From NCBI GenBank assembly GCA_963751795.1, contig CAVVVI010000002.1, positions 496,001 through 560,000 of the forward strand: a stretch of 64,000 nt of DNA. Reading direction: 5' to 3'. Position 1 is the first letter of the stretch; every line of letters begins with the position of its first letter. The translations under genes and the position numbers were made by a program. The notes beneath the pieces are model-generated. The model saw only the letters and a program-made list of their open reading frames with translations, ran no database searches and was not told where the DNA came from. Below, piece by piece: positions 24,028 to 33,199 of this stretch. Source of the DNA: BOG-908 sp963751795. Lineage in GTDB: Bacteria; Pseudomonadota; Alphaproteobacteria; Acetobacterales; Acetobacteraceae.

Positions 24028-25146
24028 GTGAACTTGCCCGTGCAGAAGTTCTCGACGCTCGTGGAAAGCATGGCCGCTGGTGTGCAGGGTGGCGCCGCCC
24101 AGCTTGTCGATCTGTCGGTCGGCAGTGTGCTGCGGGCTTTGCTGGAAGCTTGCGCTGCGGCCGCATTGTGGCTGCAATGGCTGGTTTTGCAGGTGCTGTC
24201 GATGACGCGCGCCGCGACCAGCAATGGCGGTGATCTGGATAGCTGGATGGCGGATTTCGGCTTGGCTCGGCTTTCCGGATCGGCCAGCGTCGGGGCTCTT
24301 ACGTTCTCGCGCTACACGGCCGGTATTGCGGCTACGGTGCCGGTTGGAACGACGGTGACAACGGCGGACGGCACACAAAGCTTTGCCGTGGTGCAGGACG
24401 CTACGGACCCAGCGTGGAACGGCCAGGGTTATACGGTTCCACCGCTGAGCGCCAGTATAACGGTGCCTGCGCAAGCGACGTTGCCCGGCAGCGCCGGCGA
24501 TGTGCAGCCTGGGGCTATCAGCGTGCTCTCGTCGGCGTTGCCGGGGATCGATAGCGTGGTGAACAGCGCTGCCTTCCTGAGCGGATTGGATCGGGAGAGC
24601 GACATCGCGTTGCGCGCTCGCTTTCAGATCTACATCAACAGCCGTTCACTCGCGACCAAGGGGGCGATTGCCTTTGCGGTGAGTTCTCTACGGCAGGGTT
24701 TGCGCTTTGTCGTTCTTGAGAACCAGGACATGTTGGGTAACCCGCTTCTTGGCCATTTCTGGGTTGTGGTGGACGACGGCTCCGGCTTTTTGCCGAGTGC
24801 CTTGCTGGCTGAGGTGAGTGCCGCGGTGGAGGCGGTTCGGCCGATCGGTGCGACATACGCGGTGACGGCGCCGAGCCCGCAGGGGGTGGCCATTCAGTTG
24901 GTTGTGGCGACGTCGAATGCACAGACGAAGCCGGCGGTGCTGGCCAGTGTTCAGGCTGCCATCACACAGTGGGTTTCGGCGTTGCCGATAGCTGCAACGC
25001 TTGCGGTCTCGAAGCTGGAGGCGATTGCTCATGGAGTCGATGCATCGGTCGTAAGCGTGACATCGGCGACGATCAACGGTGCGACAGCCGATGTGCGGGC
25101 TTCGGCGAGCGGGGTGTTGGTACTCACCAGCGTCAGTGTGAGCTAA
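24028..25146 (+). CDS. baseplate protein J (Mu gp47-like)
   Basis: The 372-residue core wedge protein. GTG 24028 has GGAGG just upstream. The N-terminus carries helical LVESMAAGVQGGAAQLVDLS; the central part has AVVQDATDPAWNGQGYTVPP and SGLDRESDIALRARF, the family's E-x-D-x-x-L-R-x-R signature; the C-terminal half has ENQDMLGNPLLGHFWVVVDD and a ferredoxin-like repeat. It is followed directly by the I-type gene. Confidence 0.85.
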   Translation: MNLPVQKFSTLVESMAAGVQGGAAQLVDLSVGSVLRALLEACAAAALWLQWLVLQVLSMTRAATSNGGDLDSWMADFGLARLSGSASVGALTFSRYTAGIAATVPVGTTVTTADGTQSFAVVQDATDPAWNGQGYTVPPLSASITVPAQATLPGSAGDVQPGAISVLSSALPGIDSVVNSAAFLSGLDRESDIALRARFQIYINSRSLATKGAIAFAVSSLRQGLRFVVLENQDMLGNPLLGHFWVVVDDGSGFLPSALLAEVSAAVEAVRPIGATYAVTAPSPQGVAIQLVVATSNAQTKPAVLASVQAAITQWVSALPIAATLAVSKLEAIAHGVDASVVSVTSATINGATADVRASASGVLVLTSVSVS

Positions 25147-25788
25147 ATGATCGGCGATGTGGAAGATTTTGTCGGCCGGTTATGGGGCGTGCTGCCGGTT
25201 CGCTGGTTCGGCGACAGCGCGCCTGTTGGGAGCGCCGTTCTCGCCGGGTTCGGCACGGCCTGGTCACGCATCTATGACCTGATCGCTTTTGTCCGGGACC
25301 AGAGCCGATTACTGACGGCGAGTGGCTCGTTCATCGACATGATCGGTGCCGACTTTTTCGGGGCCGGGCTGCCGCGCCGAGGGAGCGAAGCGGACACTGC
25401 GTACACACAGCGGCTGAGTAACGAGCTGCTGCGGGCGCGGACGACACGCGCGGCGCTGCATACCGCGTTGCTGCAGCTTACCGGCCGCGAACCGCATATC
25501 TTCGAGCCGGCGCGGCCGGCGGACACTGGCGGCTATGCGGTGGGTGGCGTGGGATACGGTGTGGGCGGGGCACTCGGAAGTCTGCAGCTTTCCTACCAGT
25601 GCTTGGTCGGGGTGCAACGGCCGCTCGGGGCGGGCATCGCGCAACTAGCCGGCTATCACACGGGCGGTGTGCCGGCCTACGGCAGCCTTGCCCTGGTGAT
25701 AGCGCCGGTATCCGATACCGAGATCTATGCTTGCGTTGCGGCGGTGATGCCGGCCGGCTACTCGGCCTGGGTGCAGATCCAGGCGTAA
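25147..25788 (+). CDS. tail protein I (Mu gp48-like)
   Basis: A 213-residue wedge-tip protein beginning at the base after the J stop. The N-terminal half (LWGVLPVRWFGDSAPVGSAV, then FVRDQSRLLTASGSFIDMIG) follows the gp48/I pattern of a helical wedge protein with R-x-R-x-x-x-x-FFG..L. The C-terminal half is a beta domain that contacts fibre adaptors. It closes the W-J-I cluster and is followed 45 bases later by the fibre genes. Confidence 0.75.
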   Translation: MIGDVEDFVGRLWGVLPVRWFGDSAPVGSAVLAGFGTAWSRIYDLIAFVRDQSRLLTASGSFIDMIGADFFGAGLPRRGSEADTAYTQRLSNELLRARTTRAALHTALLQLTGREPHIFEPARPADTGGYAVGGVGYGVGGALGSLQLSYQCLVGVQRPLGAGIAQLAGYHTGGVPAYGSLALVIAPVSDTEIYACVAAVMPAGYSAWVQIQA

Positions 25789-25833
25789 TTCGCCGATTTC
25801 CGGCATTCGAATACATACGGGGAGGGATTTCGC

Positions 25834-27081
25834 ATGGATCGTCAGATCGTGTATGCGGGAAGCATTCCGCTCGACACTGACCTGTTGAGTGTTCAGCGCA
25901 ATACGATGACTGCCATCGGCTACCTGGCGCAAACGGTGCTCGGCACATCGATGATCGCCGAAGGGCTGGCATGTTTGCCCACGAGCCCTGCCTCGCTGTC
26001 GGTGAATGTCGGACCTGGCAGCTTGACACAATTGGGTGCGGTGGATGCGACGCCGTTCGGCGCACTTCCCGCACAGGCCGGTCAGTCGCTCGTTCGCATG
26101 GGCATCAATACCGGCAGTACGAGCTTTGCGCTTACGCCGCCGGCGGCATCGGGGCAGGTTATTACCTACCTTGTGGAAGCCACGCTGGCCGAGACTGACG
26201 GTGGGCAGGTTGTGCTGCCGTATTACAATGCGTCCAATCCAAGCCAACCGTTTAGCGGCCCGGCGAATAGTGGCGGGGCACAGATGACCGTGCGCCGGCA
26301 GGTGGTGCAGCTGGCCGTCAAGCCGGGGCCGGCCGTAGCAGCTGGCGGGCAGAGCCTGCCGGCCGTCGATGCGGGTTGGGTCGGGTTGTACACGGTGACT
26401 GTAGCGTCGGGTCAGCAGGCGATTACGGCCGGCAATATCGGCACGCTGCCGACAGCGCCTTTTCTGACCTGCAAGCTACCGCAGCTCACGCCGGGGACGC
26501 ATAATCTTGCTGTGTTTCAGCCGACGACGCAGGGCTCGTGGACGGTTCCAGCTGGCGTAAGCGTGTTGCGGCTGCGTGTTTGGGGCGGCGGCGGTGCGGG
26601 CGGCAATGGGTTTGGTGGCGCGGGGGGTGGTGGCGCCGGTGGTGGCTATGCCGAGGGTTATGTCGGTGTGACTGCCGGGCAGACCTTCGCCGTTACCGTC
26701 GGCAACGGAGGGGCGGGTGCCGGGACGAATGGCGGCAGCTCAAGCTTCGGCAACTTGGCGTCGGCGAGCGGGGGCTCGGCCGGCGCTAGCGGCTCACCCA
26801 ATGGAGGGGGTGCCGGCGGCACGGTGGTTGGTGCCGGTTTCGGGCTGAACTTGTCGGTGCCGGGCGGAGCGGGGGGCGATGCCGTCAACCTCGGCAGCAA
26901 CTGGCTGAGTGGCACCGGTGGTGGCGGGTTCGGCAGCGCTGGAGCGCTGCCCGCGAACGGCGCCTCCGGTGCGCTGCTGATCGGCCGCAACGGGGCGGGA
27001 CCCGGCAGTGGCGCGTCGGGCGGTGTGGGAAGCGGCACGGGCGGCCAGGGTGGTCCGGGTCTCGTGCTCGTCGAATGGTGA
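25834..27081 (+). CDS. tail fibre with glycine-rich C-terminus
   Basis: A 415-residue fibre-like protein. The N-terminal half has baseplate-docking and beta segments (YAGSIPLDTDLLSVQRNTMT, then LPAVDAGWVGLYTVTV). Residues about 245-410 are dense in Gly (GVGSGTGGQGGPGLVLVEW at the end), broken by short hydrophobic strands, like the poly-Gly-II receptor-binding domain of some phage adhesins. GGAGGGATTTCGC precedes ATG 25834. Such Gly-rich tips vary rapidly. The receptor is unknown. Confidence 0.7.
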   Translation: MDRQIVYAGSIPLDTDLLSVQRNTMTAIGYLAQTVLGTSMIAEGLACLPTSPASLSVNVGPGSLTQLGAVDATPFGALPAQAGQSLVRMGINTGSTSFALTPPAASGQVITYLVEATLAETDGGQVVLPYYNASNPSQPFSGPANSGGAQMTVRRQVVQLAVKPGPAVAAGGQSLPAVDAGWVGLYTVTVASGQQAITAGNIGTLPTAPFLTCKLPQLTPGTHNLAVFQPTTQGSWTVPAGVSVLRLRVWGGGGAGGNGFGGAGGGGAGGGYAEGYVGVTAGQTFAVTVGNGGAGAGTNGGSSSFGNLASASGGSAGASGSPNGGGAGGTVVGAGFGLNLSVPGGAGGDAVNLGSNWLSGTGGGGFGSAGALPANGASGALLIGRNGAGPGSGASGGVGSGTGGQGGPGLVLVEW

Positions 27082-27134
27082 CGGCTTCGCATCTGGGCGC
27101 GCTTGCCGTTACGTTTGTCGATGGAGAGTAGCCG

Positions 27135-27617
27135 ATGGGCACACCCGCTCAGTTCGTTTGGCAGACCAGCACTGCGCGCGTGGTGATAGTGGACGGTTTC
27201 GGACCGTATCCGCGAGGAACGTGGCAGACGGCGCCGACGCCGTTGACCTGGCCGATCAAAGATCCTGGTGACACGCTCGACTATGTTGTCGATTTCGGCC
27301 GAGCTCTTGCGGGTGATCCTGGCGATGGCGTGATCACGCTCGATGTTGCCATCACTCCCGCCAATGCCGGCGATCTCAAGCTCGCGCAATCCCGGGCAGA
27401 CGGCAATCAGGTCATTCTTTGGCTTACGGGGGGGCTGGCGGGGTTGACCTACGCGGTGACGGTGGTGGTCGGCACGCAAGGTGGCCGCTCGATATCCCGC
27501 ACGATCGGCTTGACGGTTTTGACACTGTCGGTTCCTGCGCCGTTCGGCAGCGACATCACCGACCAGGCGGGTGTGCCCCTGACTGATCAAGGCGGGCTCC
27601 CTCTGATCGCCGATTGA
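27135..27617 (+). CDS. fibre-adaptor-like phage protein
   Basis: A 160-residue beta-rich protein between fibre and tailspike. It has two Ig-like sheets (FGPYPRGTWQTAPTPLTWPI, and LTYAVTVVVGTQGGRSISRT) and a short repetitive tail, DITDQAGVPLTDQGGLPLIA, in which a DxxGxPL unit is repeated. Position and size suggest an attachment or adaptor protein that links the spike to the baseplate. No enzymatic motif is seen. Confidence 0.5.
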   Translation: MGTPAQFVWQTSTARVVIVDGFGPYPRGTWQTAPTPLTWPIKDPGDTLDYVVDFGRALAGDPGDGVITLDVAITPANAGDLKLAQSRADGNQVILWLTGGLAGLTYAVTVVVGTQGGRSISRTIGLTVLTLSVPAPFGSDITDQAGVPLTDQGGLPLIAD

Positions 27618-27701
27618 CGACACGTGCGGGCCGCTGCGGCCGGCGCGATGCCTTGAAGTCTGACAATGAGCGCGCGATGGCGCTCCCTTGGTGAGGTTTG
27701 C

Positions 27702-29972
27702 ATGCCCACGATTCCGCAACTGCCGAATGCTGTGCCCGCCGGGGCGCAGGACGAGATCCCGATCAGCCAGGGGGGCGTGACGCGCGCGGTGACGGTAGCC
27801 GAACTTCTGAGCGGCACGCAGATGGCGCTGGAAGTGCCCAGCCCCAGTATTCTGGGCCGTGCGTCACTCGGGCCGGGCGCGCCTGAGTCTTTGACCTTGG
27901 GGCTTGGCCTCAATATCCAGAATGCCGCGTTGGCTGCCAACGGCTCCGACCATGCAGGCTTTGTTCAGGCCACGACCTTCGGGCCGACGGATGAGGCGAT
28001 CATCAACGCCGCCGGTGTGCCGAAACGGCTGCCATTGGCTGGCTTTCGTGCGTTGTTCAGCGCGGGGGCCAACGTTACGGTCGATACCGCAGGGGTGATC
28101 GCGGCATCGACCGATCCGTCCGTGTCGGGCAGCCTCACGACGCTGTCGCAGACCATCTCGGCTGCTCAGGCCAGCATTTCCGTCCTTGGATCGAAAATAC
28201 CGCCGGGCGGGTTCGCAGCATTGAACAGTGCCGGGCAGATGGTATCGCCCGTCGCTGGTGACGTGGGACAAGCGACTTTTATGGCGGGCTCGGGTGGCGC
28301 CGTTCGCAGCTTGGCGGGCCGGGCGAGCGATCAGGTGAACGTGCTGGATTTCGGTGCGCAACGTGGCGGCCCGGACTGCACTGCGGCGTTCACCGCTGCA
28401 CTTGCCCAACTGCCGGCGAGCGGTGGCGACCTCTTTATTCCCGCCGGCGATTATTGGCTATCGGGTTCCCTCGCGATCACCGGCAAGGTCGTGGCCATTC
28501 GCGGCGCGGGACGCGGGCTGACGCGGTTACATCTCCAGCATACAGGGGTTGGCTTCGACATCTCGCCGGGCAATGTCCTGAGCAAGGTCATCATCGAGAA
28601 GTTTTCCTTGTTTGCGGAAAGCCAGGCCGGGCAGACGGCAGCGGGCATCAGGATCACCTACCCGCCGACGGCGTCGCTGGGCTACGTGTCTTCGAGTATT
28701 CAGGAGATCGAGTTTTTTGGCTATCCGAACGGGGCCAATGGGGCAGCGCCGTTCCCGCAGACTTTTCTGCGCGGACTGGTGCTCAATGGCTGCTGGAGCA
28801 CGCAGGTCAGCAACATTTCCTGGTTCGGGCCGCCGGCGGCAGCCGGCGCGACGAGCTCTGCCGTGGTTGAAATCAACAGCTCGGTTGACACGCGGCTGCA
28901 CGGGATACAGGCCTATTACGGACATGCCGTGGTGCTGCAGACAGGGTATTGCGAAGGCGTGTATCTGAGCAGCCCGACGGTGGTCGGTGCCGATTTTCTC
29001 ATGGCGCAGACCGACGAGACGAAATGGGCGGGTTACGCCGTCGGCAGGCCGATGCTGCTGGGGTTGTGGGTGGCGCAAGGCGAGGTCAATACGAGTCTCG
29101 GGACCGTGCGGCTGGCCAACGTCACGGACGGTTTTTTCGCAGGCCTCGATATCACCCGTGATACAGGCCCGGCTAGCGCGCAGACATTGTTTGACCTGAC
29201 GAACGTGTCGAACTTCCATGTGACCGGGTGCAATTTCGTCGGGGGCCCGAATAGCGGCACGCCGGCCGATGTGGCATTCAGCTTCACGAGCACGTCAAAC
29301 TCGTCCAGCAATGTGATCGACGGCTGCCACTTTGAAGACATGGCGACGGTGATCCAGATCAATGGATCCAACGGGACGGTGGGGCTGACGACCTATGGCC
29401 TGCATCTTGGCAACGTGCCGCTATCTTCAGCGATCATCGACGCGACGCCGGCGGATTCGGGCAATTACCTGTCGTTCCTGACGCCCTCTTCGCCCAACGT
29501 GCCGGCGGGCTGGGGTAGCTCCAAGGACCATGTGTTCGCCAATCAGACGGGGTCGGTCCTTTTTCGTATCAGCAACGTCGCTGGTGCTGCGAACTTCCTT
29601 CGGTCGCAGGCTGCGACGAGCTCGAACCCGCCAACGCTCTGCTTCGACGGATCGGATGGGACCGTCAACGGCGTTATTCAGACCAAGGGTGGCAGCCTGT
29701 TCATCAACGCGGCCGGCGGAGCCGGCGGCGGTGGCAACATGGTCAGCCTGATGAACAGCGCGGGCGCGGTGAACTGGCCCGTGCTCTCCAACGCGACGGC
29801 GGGCAATCTGAGCCTGTTGGGCACGAATGCCGGCGGGCTCGGGATTCAGCCGAAGGGGGCGTTGTGGCTCTCGCCGAGCAGCGGCCTGTTTGCGCCGGGC
29901 CTGCCGACGGTGCGCCCGGCTGCCGGATCCGGGCAGGTATGGAACAATGGCGGCGTGCTTAGCGTCGCCTGA
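27702..29972 (+). CDS. tailspike with pectate-lyase-type beta-helix
   Basis: A 756-residue protein. ATG 27702 is preceded by TGAGG; the frame's earlier part (27666) is discarded. The N-terminal 180 residues form a docking region (PQLPNAVPAGAQDEIPISQG). From about residue 205, VNVLDFGAQRGGPDCTAAFT is the entry of a pectate-lyase-3-type right-handed beta-helix, continuing through ANGAA, VSNISWFG and GCHFEDMATVIQ rungs to about residue 600. The C-terminus is a separate domain (LWLSPSSGLFAPGLPT) that may trimerise or autocleave. It is likely a depolymerase or glycan-binding spike; catalytic acidic residues cannot be fixed by eye. Confidence 0.8.
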   Translation: MPTIPQLPNAVPAGAQDEIPISQGGVTRAVTVAELLSGTQMALEVPSPSILGRASLGPGAPESLTLGLGLNIQNAALAANGSDHAGFVQATTFGPTDEAIINAAGVPKRLPLAGFRALFSAGANVTVDTAGVIAASTDPSVSGSLTTLSQTISAAQASISVLGSKIPPGGFAALNSAGQMVSPVAGDVGQATFMAGSGGAVRSLAGRASDQVNVLDFGAQRGGPDCTAAFTAALAQLPASGGDLFIPAGDYWLSGSLAITGKVVAIRGAGRGLTRLHLQHTGVGFDISPGNVLSKVIIEKFSLFAESQAGQTAAGIRITYPPTASLGYVSSSIQEIEFFGYPNGANGAAPFPQTFLRGLVLNGCWSTQVSNISWFGPPAAAGATSSAVVEINSSVDTRLHGIQAYYGHAVVLQTGYCEGVYLSSPTVVGADFLMAQTDETKWAGYAVGRPMLLGLWVAQGEVNTSLGTVRLANVTDGFFAGLDITRDTGPASAQTLFDLTNVSNFHVTGCNFVGGPNSGTPADVAFSFTSTSNSSSNVIDGCHFEDMATVIQINGSNGTVGLTTYGLHLGNVPLSSAIIDATPADSGNYLSFLTPSSPNVPAGWGSSKDHVFANQTGSVLFRISNVAGAANFLRSQAATSSNPPTLCFDGSDGTVNGVIQTKGGSLFINAAGGAGGGGNMVSLMNSAGAVNWPVLSNATAGNLSLLGTNAGGLGIQPKGALWLSPSSGLFAPGLPTVRPAAGSGQVWNNGGVLSVA

Positions 29973-29981
29973 GGAGGCGTG

Positions 29982-30407
29982 ATGGCACAAAGCGAGATGC
30001 ATCTGCTGTTTCAGCAGATGGGCGAGGTGCTGAACAGCGTCCGCGGCCTGCACGACACGATCGGTAATCGGCAAGGTCAGGCGGAACAGCTGCACGAGCT
30101 GGTTCGTACGGATTTGGCCACGCTGCGGCGGGACCAGCGCGAACTCGAAGAGAAGTTCGAGTGCATCGTTCTGATTGTTCAGCACGAGGTGGAATCCCTG
30201 CGATCGGGAACGGCGGAGCATGGACAGTCGATCGGCGAGATGATCGAGGCAATCGATGCGCTGCGGCGGCCGATTGCCGAAATCCTGGGCCTGAAGTCGC
30301 GCGTGGCCGGGCTGGTATTCGGCGCTGGCATCATCGGCAGTGCGGCACTCTGGCTCGTGGAGCCGGTGTACGGCTGGTTCGTGAATACAGTTTTCCTGAA
30401 GCGGTGA
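29982..30407 (+). CDS. membrane protein with coiled coil (DUF1515-like)
   Basis: A 141-residue protein with GAGGAGG before ATG 29982. Residues 1-105 are an amphipathic coiled coil (LHDTIGNRQGQAEQLHELVR, RDQRELEEKFECIVLIVQHE), and residues 108-133 form one transmembrane helix (VAGLVFGAGIIGSAALWLVE). Similar proteins sit next to lysis or tail genes in alphaproteobacterial prophages. It could be an accessory holin or a membrane tether; no catalytic motif. It is followed by two exported proteins. Confidence 0.55.
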   Translation: MAQSEMHLLFQQMGEVLNSVRGLHDTIGNRQGQAEQLHELVRTDLATLRRDQRELEEKFECIVLIVQHEVESLRSGTAEHGQSIGEMIEAIDALRRPIAEILGLKSRVAGLVFGAGIIGSAALWLVEPVYGWFVNTVFLKR

Positions 30408-30457
30408 GATTGGCCTGCTGGTCGATCACATTGGAAGATCATAGGCGGAGACAAGTC

Positions 30458-31090
30458 ATGCGATGGTTGCTAGCACTCGGCGTGCCTCTCGCGATGCTGG
30501 CGGCGCCGGCTGCGGCGGGTAGCTCTTACGTGCTGCCGGACGGCACTAATCGAGCGCCGGCGATGACCCTGCATTGTGTGACACCGGGCGGCAGCGCTGT
30601 GGTGTGCGGAACGCCGGCGAACCCATTGGTGGTGACAGCGCCTGCCGGTGCTGCGTCGTCAGCGAACCAAGCCCTGCAGCTTGGCGCCGAGCAGGCTTCG
30701 GCCTCGGCCATCGGCGGCGTCGGTGACCTGGCCTACGCGGGCGGGGCGGGGTCGATGGTGTCGGTTTTGAAGGCGCTCTGGGCGGCTGCTTCCACCGGTA
30801 TACCTGCTTTGCCGGCAGGCGGGCTGCTGACCTCACGAACGTTGAACGTGCCGGCAGCCACGAGCACGCTGCTGTTCCCGGCCAATGCCGGGCGGCGCTA
30901 TCTGTCGTTTCAGGTGCCGCTGGGCAATGCGGTGTGGATCAACCTCGTGGGTGGGTCCGCTGTCCCGAATGGGCCGGATTGCGCTTATTTCGCCGCGGGC
31001 AGCTTTTACGAAAGCGGGCCGTTCATCAACAGGGGCGCCATCACCGTCTACACCCCTGTTGCGGTGAACTTCTCGGCGTGGGAGGGCTAA
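30458..31090 (+). CDS. exported protein of the phage region
   Basis: A 210-residue protein beginning MRWLLALGVPLAMLAAPAAA, a Sec signal with a cleavage-like AAA-GSS. GGCGGAGACAAGTC precedes ATG 30458. The mature part holds TPGGSAVVCGTPANPLVV, a Leu/Ala helix with GSMVSVLKALWAAAS, and a C-terminal beta domain ending NFSAWEG. Two cysteines in the first 30 mature residues may pair. The stop overlaps the start of the SGNH hydrolase gene, so the two are translated together. Function is not recognised. Confidence 0.6.
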   Translation: MRWLLALGVPLAMLAAPAAAGSSYVLPDGTNRAPAMTLHCVTPGGSAVVCGTPANPLVVTAPAGAASSANQALQLGAEQASASAIGGVGDLAYAGGAGSMVSVLKALWAAASTGIPALPAGGLLTSRTLNVPAATSTLLFPANAGRRYLSFQVPLGNAVWINLVGGSAVPNGPDCAYFAAGSFYESGPFINRGAITVYTPVAVNFSAWEG

Positions 31091-32880
31091 TGTTGAACCC
31101 GCAATTTCGCCTTTCGCTTCTCATTGTTTGTGCACTGTCGATCAGTATCGATGTGCAAGCGGGTGTGGTGACGCCGCCGAAATCGCTGCGGGCGTTGGCC
31201 GGCCGCCAGGTTTGGGTGCCGATCTGCTCGCGCCGCGGCGTGAACGGTTCCAGCGCCTGGTTTGACAATACCAATGTGTCGGTGATGGACCAAGTCGCTT
31301 GTGTGTCGCCTGCCTATGGCAGCGTGACGGCGGTCAAGCTTGTCTATGCAGCCTTCGATATGCCGCAGCAGGGTGAGACGGACCGGCCTGTTGTAGCTTC
31401 GGGTACAGCGGCGGTTTATGTGCCGTCCGCCAATGCGAACGTGGTGCTCGCCAATGGCGCGGTGGCTTCCGGCGCGTCGGTTCTCACCTTTGGCGCCAGC
31501 ACGCTGGGTGCGAACGGGATCAGCGTGGGCCAGACCGTCAGCAGCAGCGGCGGCGGAATTGCTGCGAACACTTACGTTGTCTCCGTCGCAAACAGCTTCA
31601 ACGCAGGCGCCGGCAATGTGCCGACGTCCACGGCCGTGACTTTGAGCAACCCGGTAACGGCGACGACGGCGGCCGGTCAGCCGATCAGCTTTGCGGGTTC
31701 GTTCATCCCGGCGAAGTTCGGCGGTCGGCGGCAGTTCACGCTGGAGCCGGCGCATGACGTGGTCACTTCGGATCCGATCGGGGTCGAGCTGCTGGCCGGG
31801 ACGACATTTTACGTGCGGAGTTTCGCGACGATGTCGGCTGCAGGTTTGCAGCTGATGGACTATCCCGGAAGCGGATCGCGCATGACAAACGAGTTTGACA
31901 GCCGCGGGGCGGCCGTGGCGGATCAGACTATGGTGCCGTTGGCGCTTTCCAATACGGGCGGCGGCTATTGGTGCCCTGTGGCGGTGCTTGGCCTGGTGAC
32001 CTTGCCGCCCGGCCAGCCCAGTCCGGGATCAGCGTTGATCCTGGGCGACAGCATCGCGGCCGGGACGGGCGATACCGCCGACGCATTGGGGTTGCAGGGC
32101 TACATACAGCGAAGCCTCGAGAACAACATGGGGTTCATCACCGCGGCGCGCGGTTCGACGACTGCATTCTCGGTGGTCGCGCATGGGGACGGGCAGTATG
32201 CCCTATCCGTTGATACCGGCATCACCGACGTTTTGCTGGAAGATGGCCGCAACGATGTGGCGAGTTTCCAAGAGACTGATGCGCAGCTTGAGACCTACAT
32301 ATCGGCTATTGCGGTGCGCTATAATGCGGCCGGCAAACGTGTGTGGTGCTTCACGGTGCCGCCGACGACGCAGAGCAATGACGGTTGGACGAGTCTCGCT
32401 AATCAAAGCTGGACGGTGGCGGTTGCCAATACGGGGGCAGCTGCGGCATCGGCCGGCACGACTGTCGTCAATATGGCGACGGCGGCGAATATAGCAGTGG
32501 GCCAGGCCGTCGCGGGTGCGGGGATCGGGGCGGGGACCACGGTTTCGGCGGTCAGCGGAAACGCGCTGACCCTGTCGTCCGCTCTGGTGGGCGCGCTTCC
32601 GGCAGGCAGCAAGCTGAGCTTCGGTTCGGCGGCAAGTACGGCCGCCACAGCAGAGGTGTACCGGCGTTCATTCAATGCGTATCTGCGCCAGAACGCACAG
32701 GCGTTGGGGTGCAGCGGTGTCATCGACGCGGACAGCGTGTTTGCCGATCAAGGTGGATCCGGCAAGTGGCGTGTGGATCTCGGGCCTGCGAGTGCGGACG
32801 GCGTGCATCCGTCGGCGGCGTTGCATCAGGCCGCTGTAGCTGCGGGCCTGATACGGCCGGCGATGTTTCAGGCGCCGTGA
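31090..32880 (+). CDS. exported SGNH/GDSL hydrolase with inserted beta-module
   Basis: A 596-residue protein with a Sec signal (about residues 1-24) and the SGNH catalytic set: Ser321 in LILGDSIAAGTGD (block I), the oxyanion Asn388 in EDGRND (block III) and Asp570/His573 in DGVHPSAALH (block V). Substrate is probably an acyl or acetyl ester on a glycan. Two similar Ala/Gly/Val beta-modules are present (about 112-202 and 441-511). The second lies between block III and block V, splitting the hydrolase fold. The ATG overlaps the previous stop. A signal peptide on a phage-borne enzyme suggests that the host exports it, not that it is built into the virion. Confidence 0.8.
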   Translation: MLNPQFRLSLLIVCALSISIDVQAGVVTPPKSLRALAGRQVWVPICSRRGVNGSSAWFDNTNVSVMDQVACVSPAYGSVTAVKLVYAAFDMPQQGETDRPVVASGTAAVYVPSANANVVLANGAVASGASVLTFGASTLGANGISVGQTVSSSGGGIAANTYVVSVANSFNAGAGNVPTSTAVTLSNPVTATTAAGQPISFAGSFIPAKFGGRRQFTLEPAHDVVTSDPIGVELLAGTTFYVRSFATMSAAGLQLMDYPGSGSRMTNEFDSRGAAVADQTMVPLALSNTGGGYWCPVAVLGLVTLPPGQPSPGSALILGDSIAAGTGDTADALGLQGYIQRSLENNMGFITAARGSTTAFSVVAHGDGQYALSVDTGITDVLLEDGRNDVASFQETDAQLETYISAIAVRYNAAGKRVWCFTVPPTTQSNDGWTSLANQSWTVAVANTGAAAASAGTTVVNMATAANIAVGQAVAGAGIGAGTTVSAVSGNALTLSSALVGALPAGSKLSFGSAASTAATAEVYRRSFNAYLRQNAQALGCSGVIDADSVFADQGGSGKWRVDLGPASADGVHPSAALHQAAVAAGLIRPAMFQAP

Positions 32881-32959
32881 TCGCCGGCGCCGGAGTGTGA
32901 GACGGGCGAGCGATGCGGGGCCGCGCATCGCTCCTGACTGATCGTTCATAGGGGGTGGA

Positions 32960-33199
32960 ATGGAACAACTGCGCACTTGGTTGCGGCAGCCGACGACGGT
33001 TGCCGGGATTTCAGCGGTGATTGCAACGATCAGTGCGCTGGTCCTGCAACAGCTCACCTGGCCTCAGGCCATACCAGTTCTGGTCGGGAGCGCGGTTTCG
33101 ATGCTGCTTCCCGATAACAGCACGGCGCGCGCGCAAGCACAGCAGATAGCGGGCGAACTTGTCGCCCAGATCACGACAGTCAAGGAGACGACACGATGA
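32960..33199 (+). CDS. holin-like small membrane protein
   Basis: A 79-residue protein with GGGGGTGGA before ATG 32960. Residues 12-50 include two hydrophobic stretches (TVAGISAVIATISALVL and WPQAIPVLVGSAVSMLL) and a charged, helical C-terminus. Size, one or two membrane helices and position after the tail genes suit a holin. There is no endolysin gene next to it, so lysis, if it occurs, needs a host or distant enzyme. Its stop overlaps the ATG of the next gene. Confidence 0.5.
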   Translation: MEQLRTWLRQPTTVAGISAVIATISALVLQQLTWPQAIPVLVGSAVSMLLPDNSTARAQAQQIAGELVAQITTVKETTR

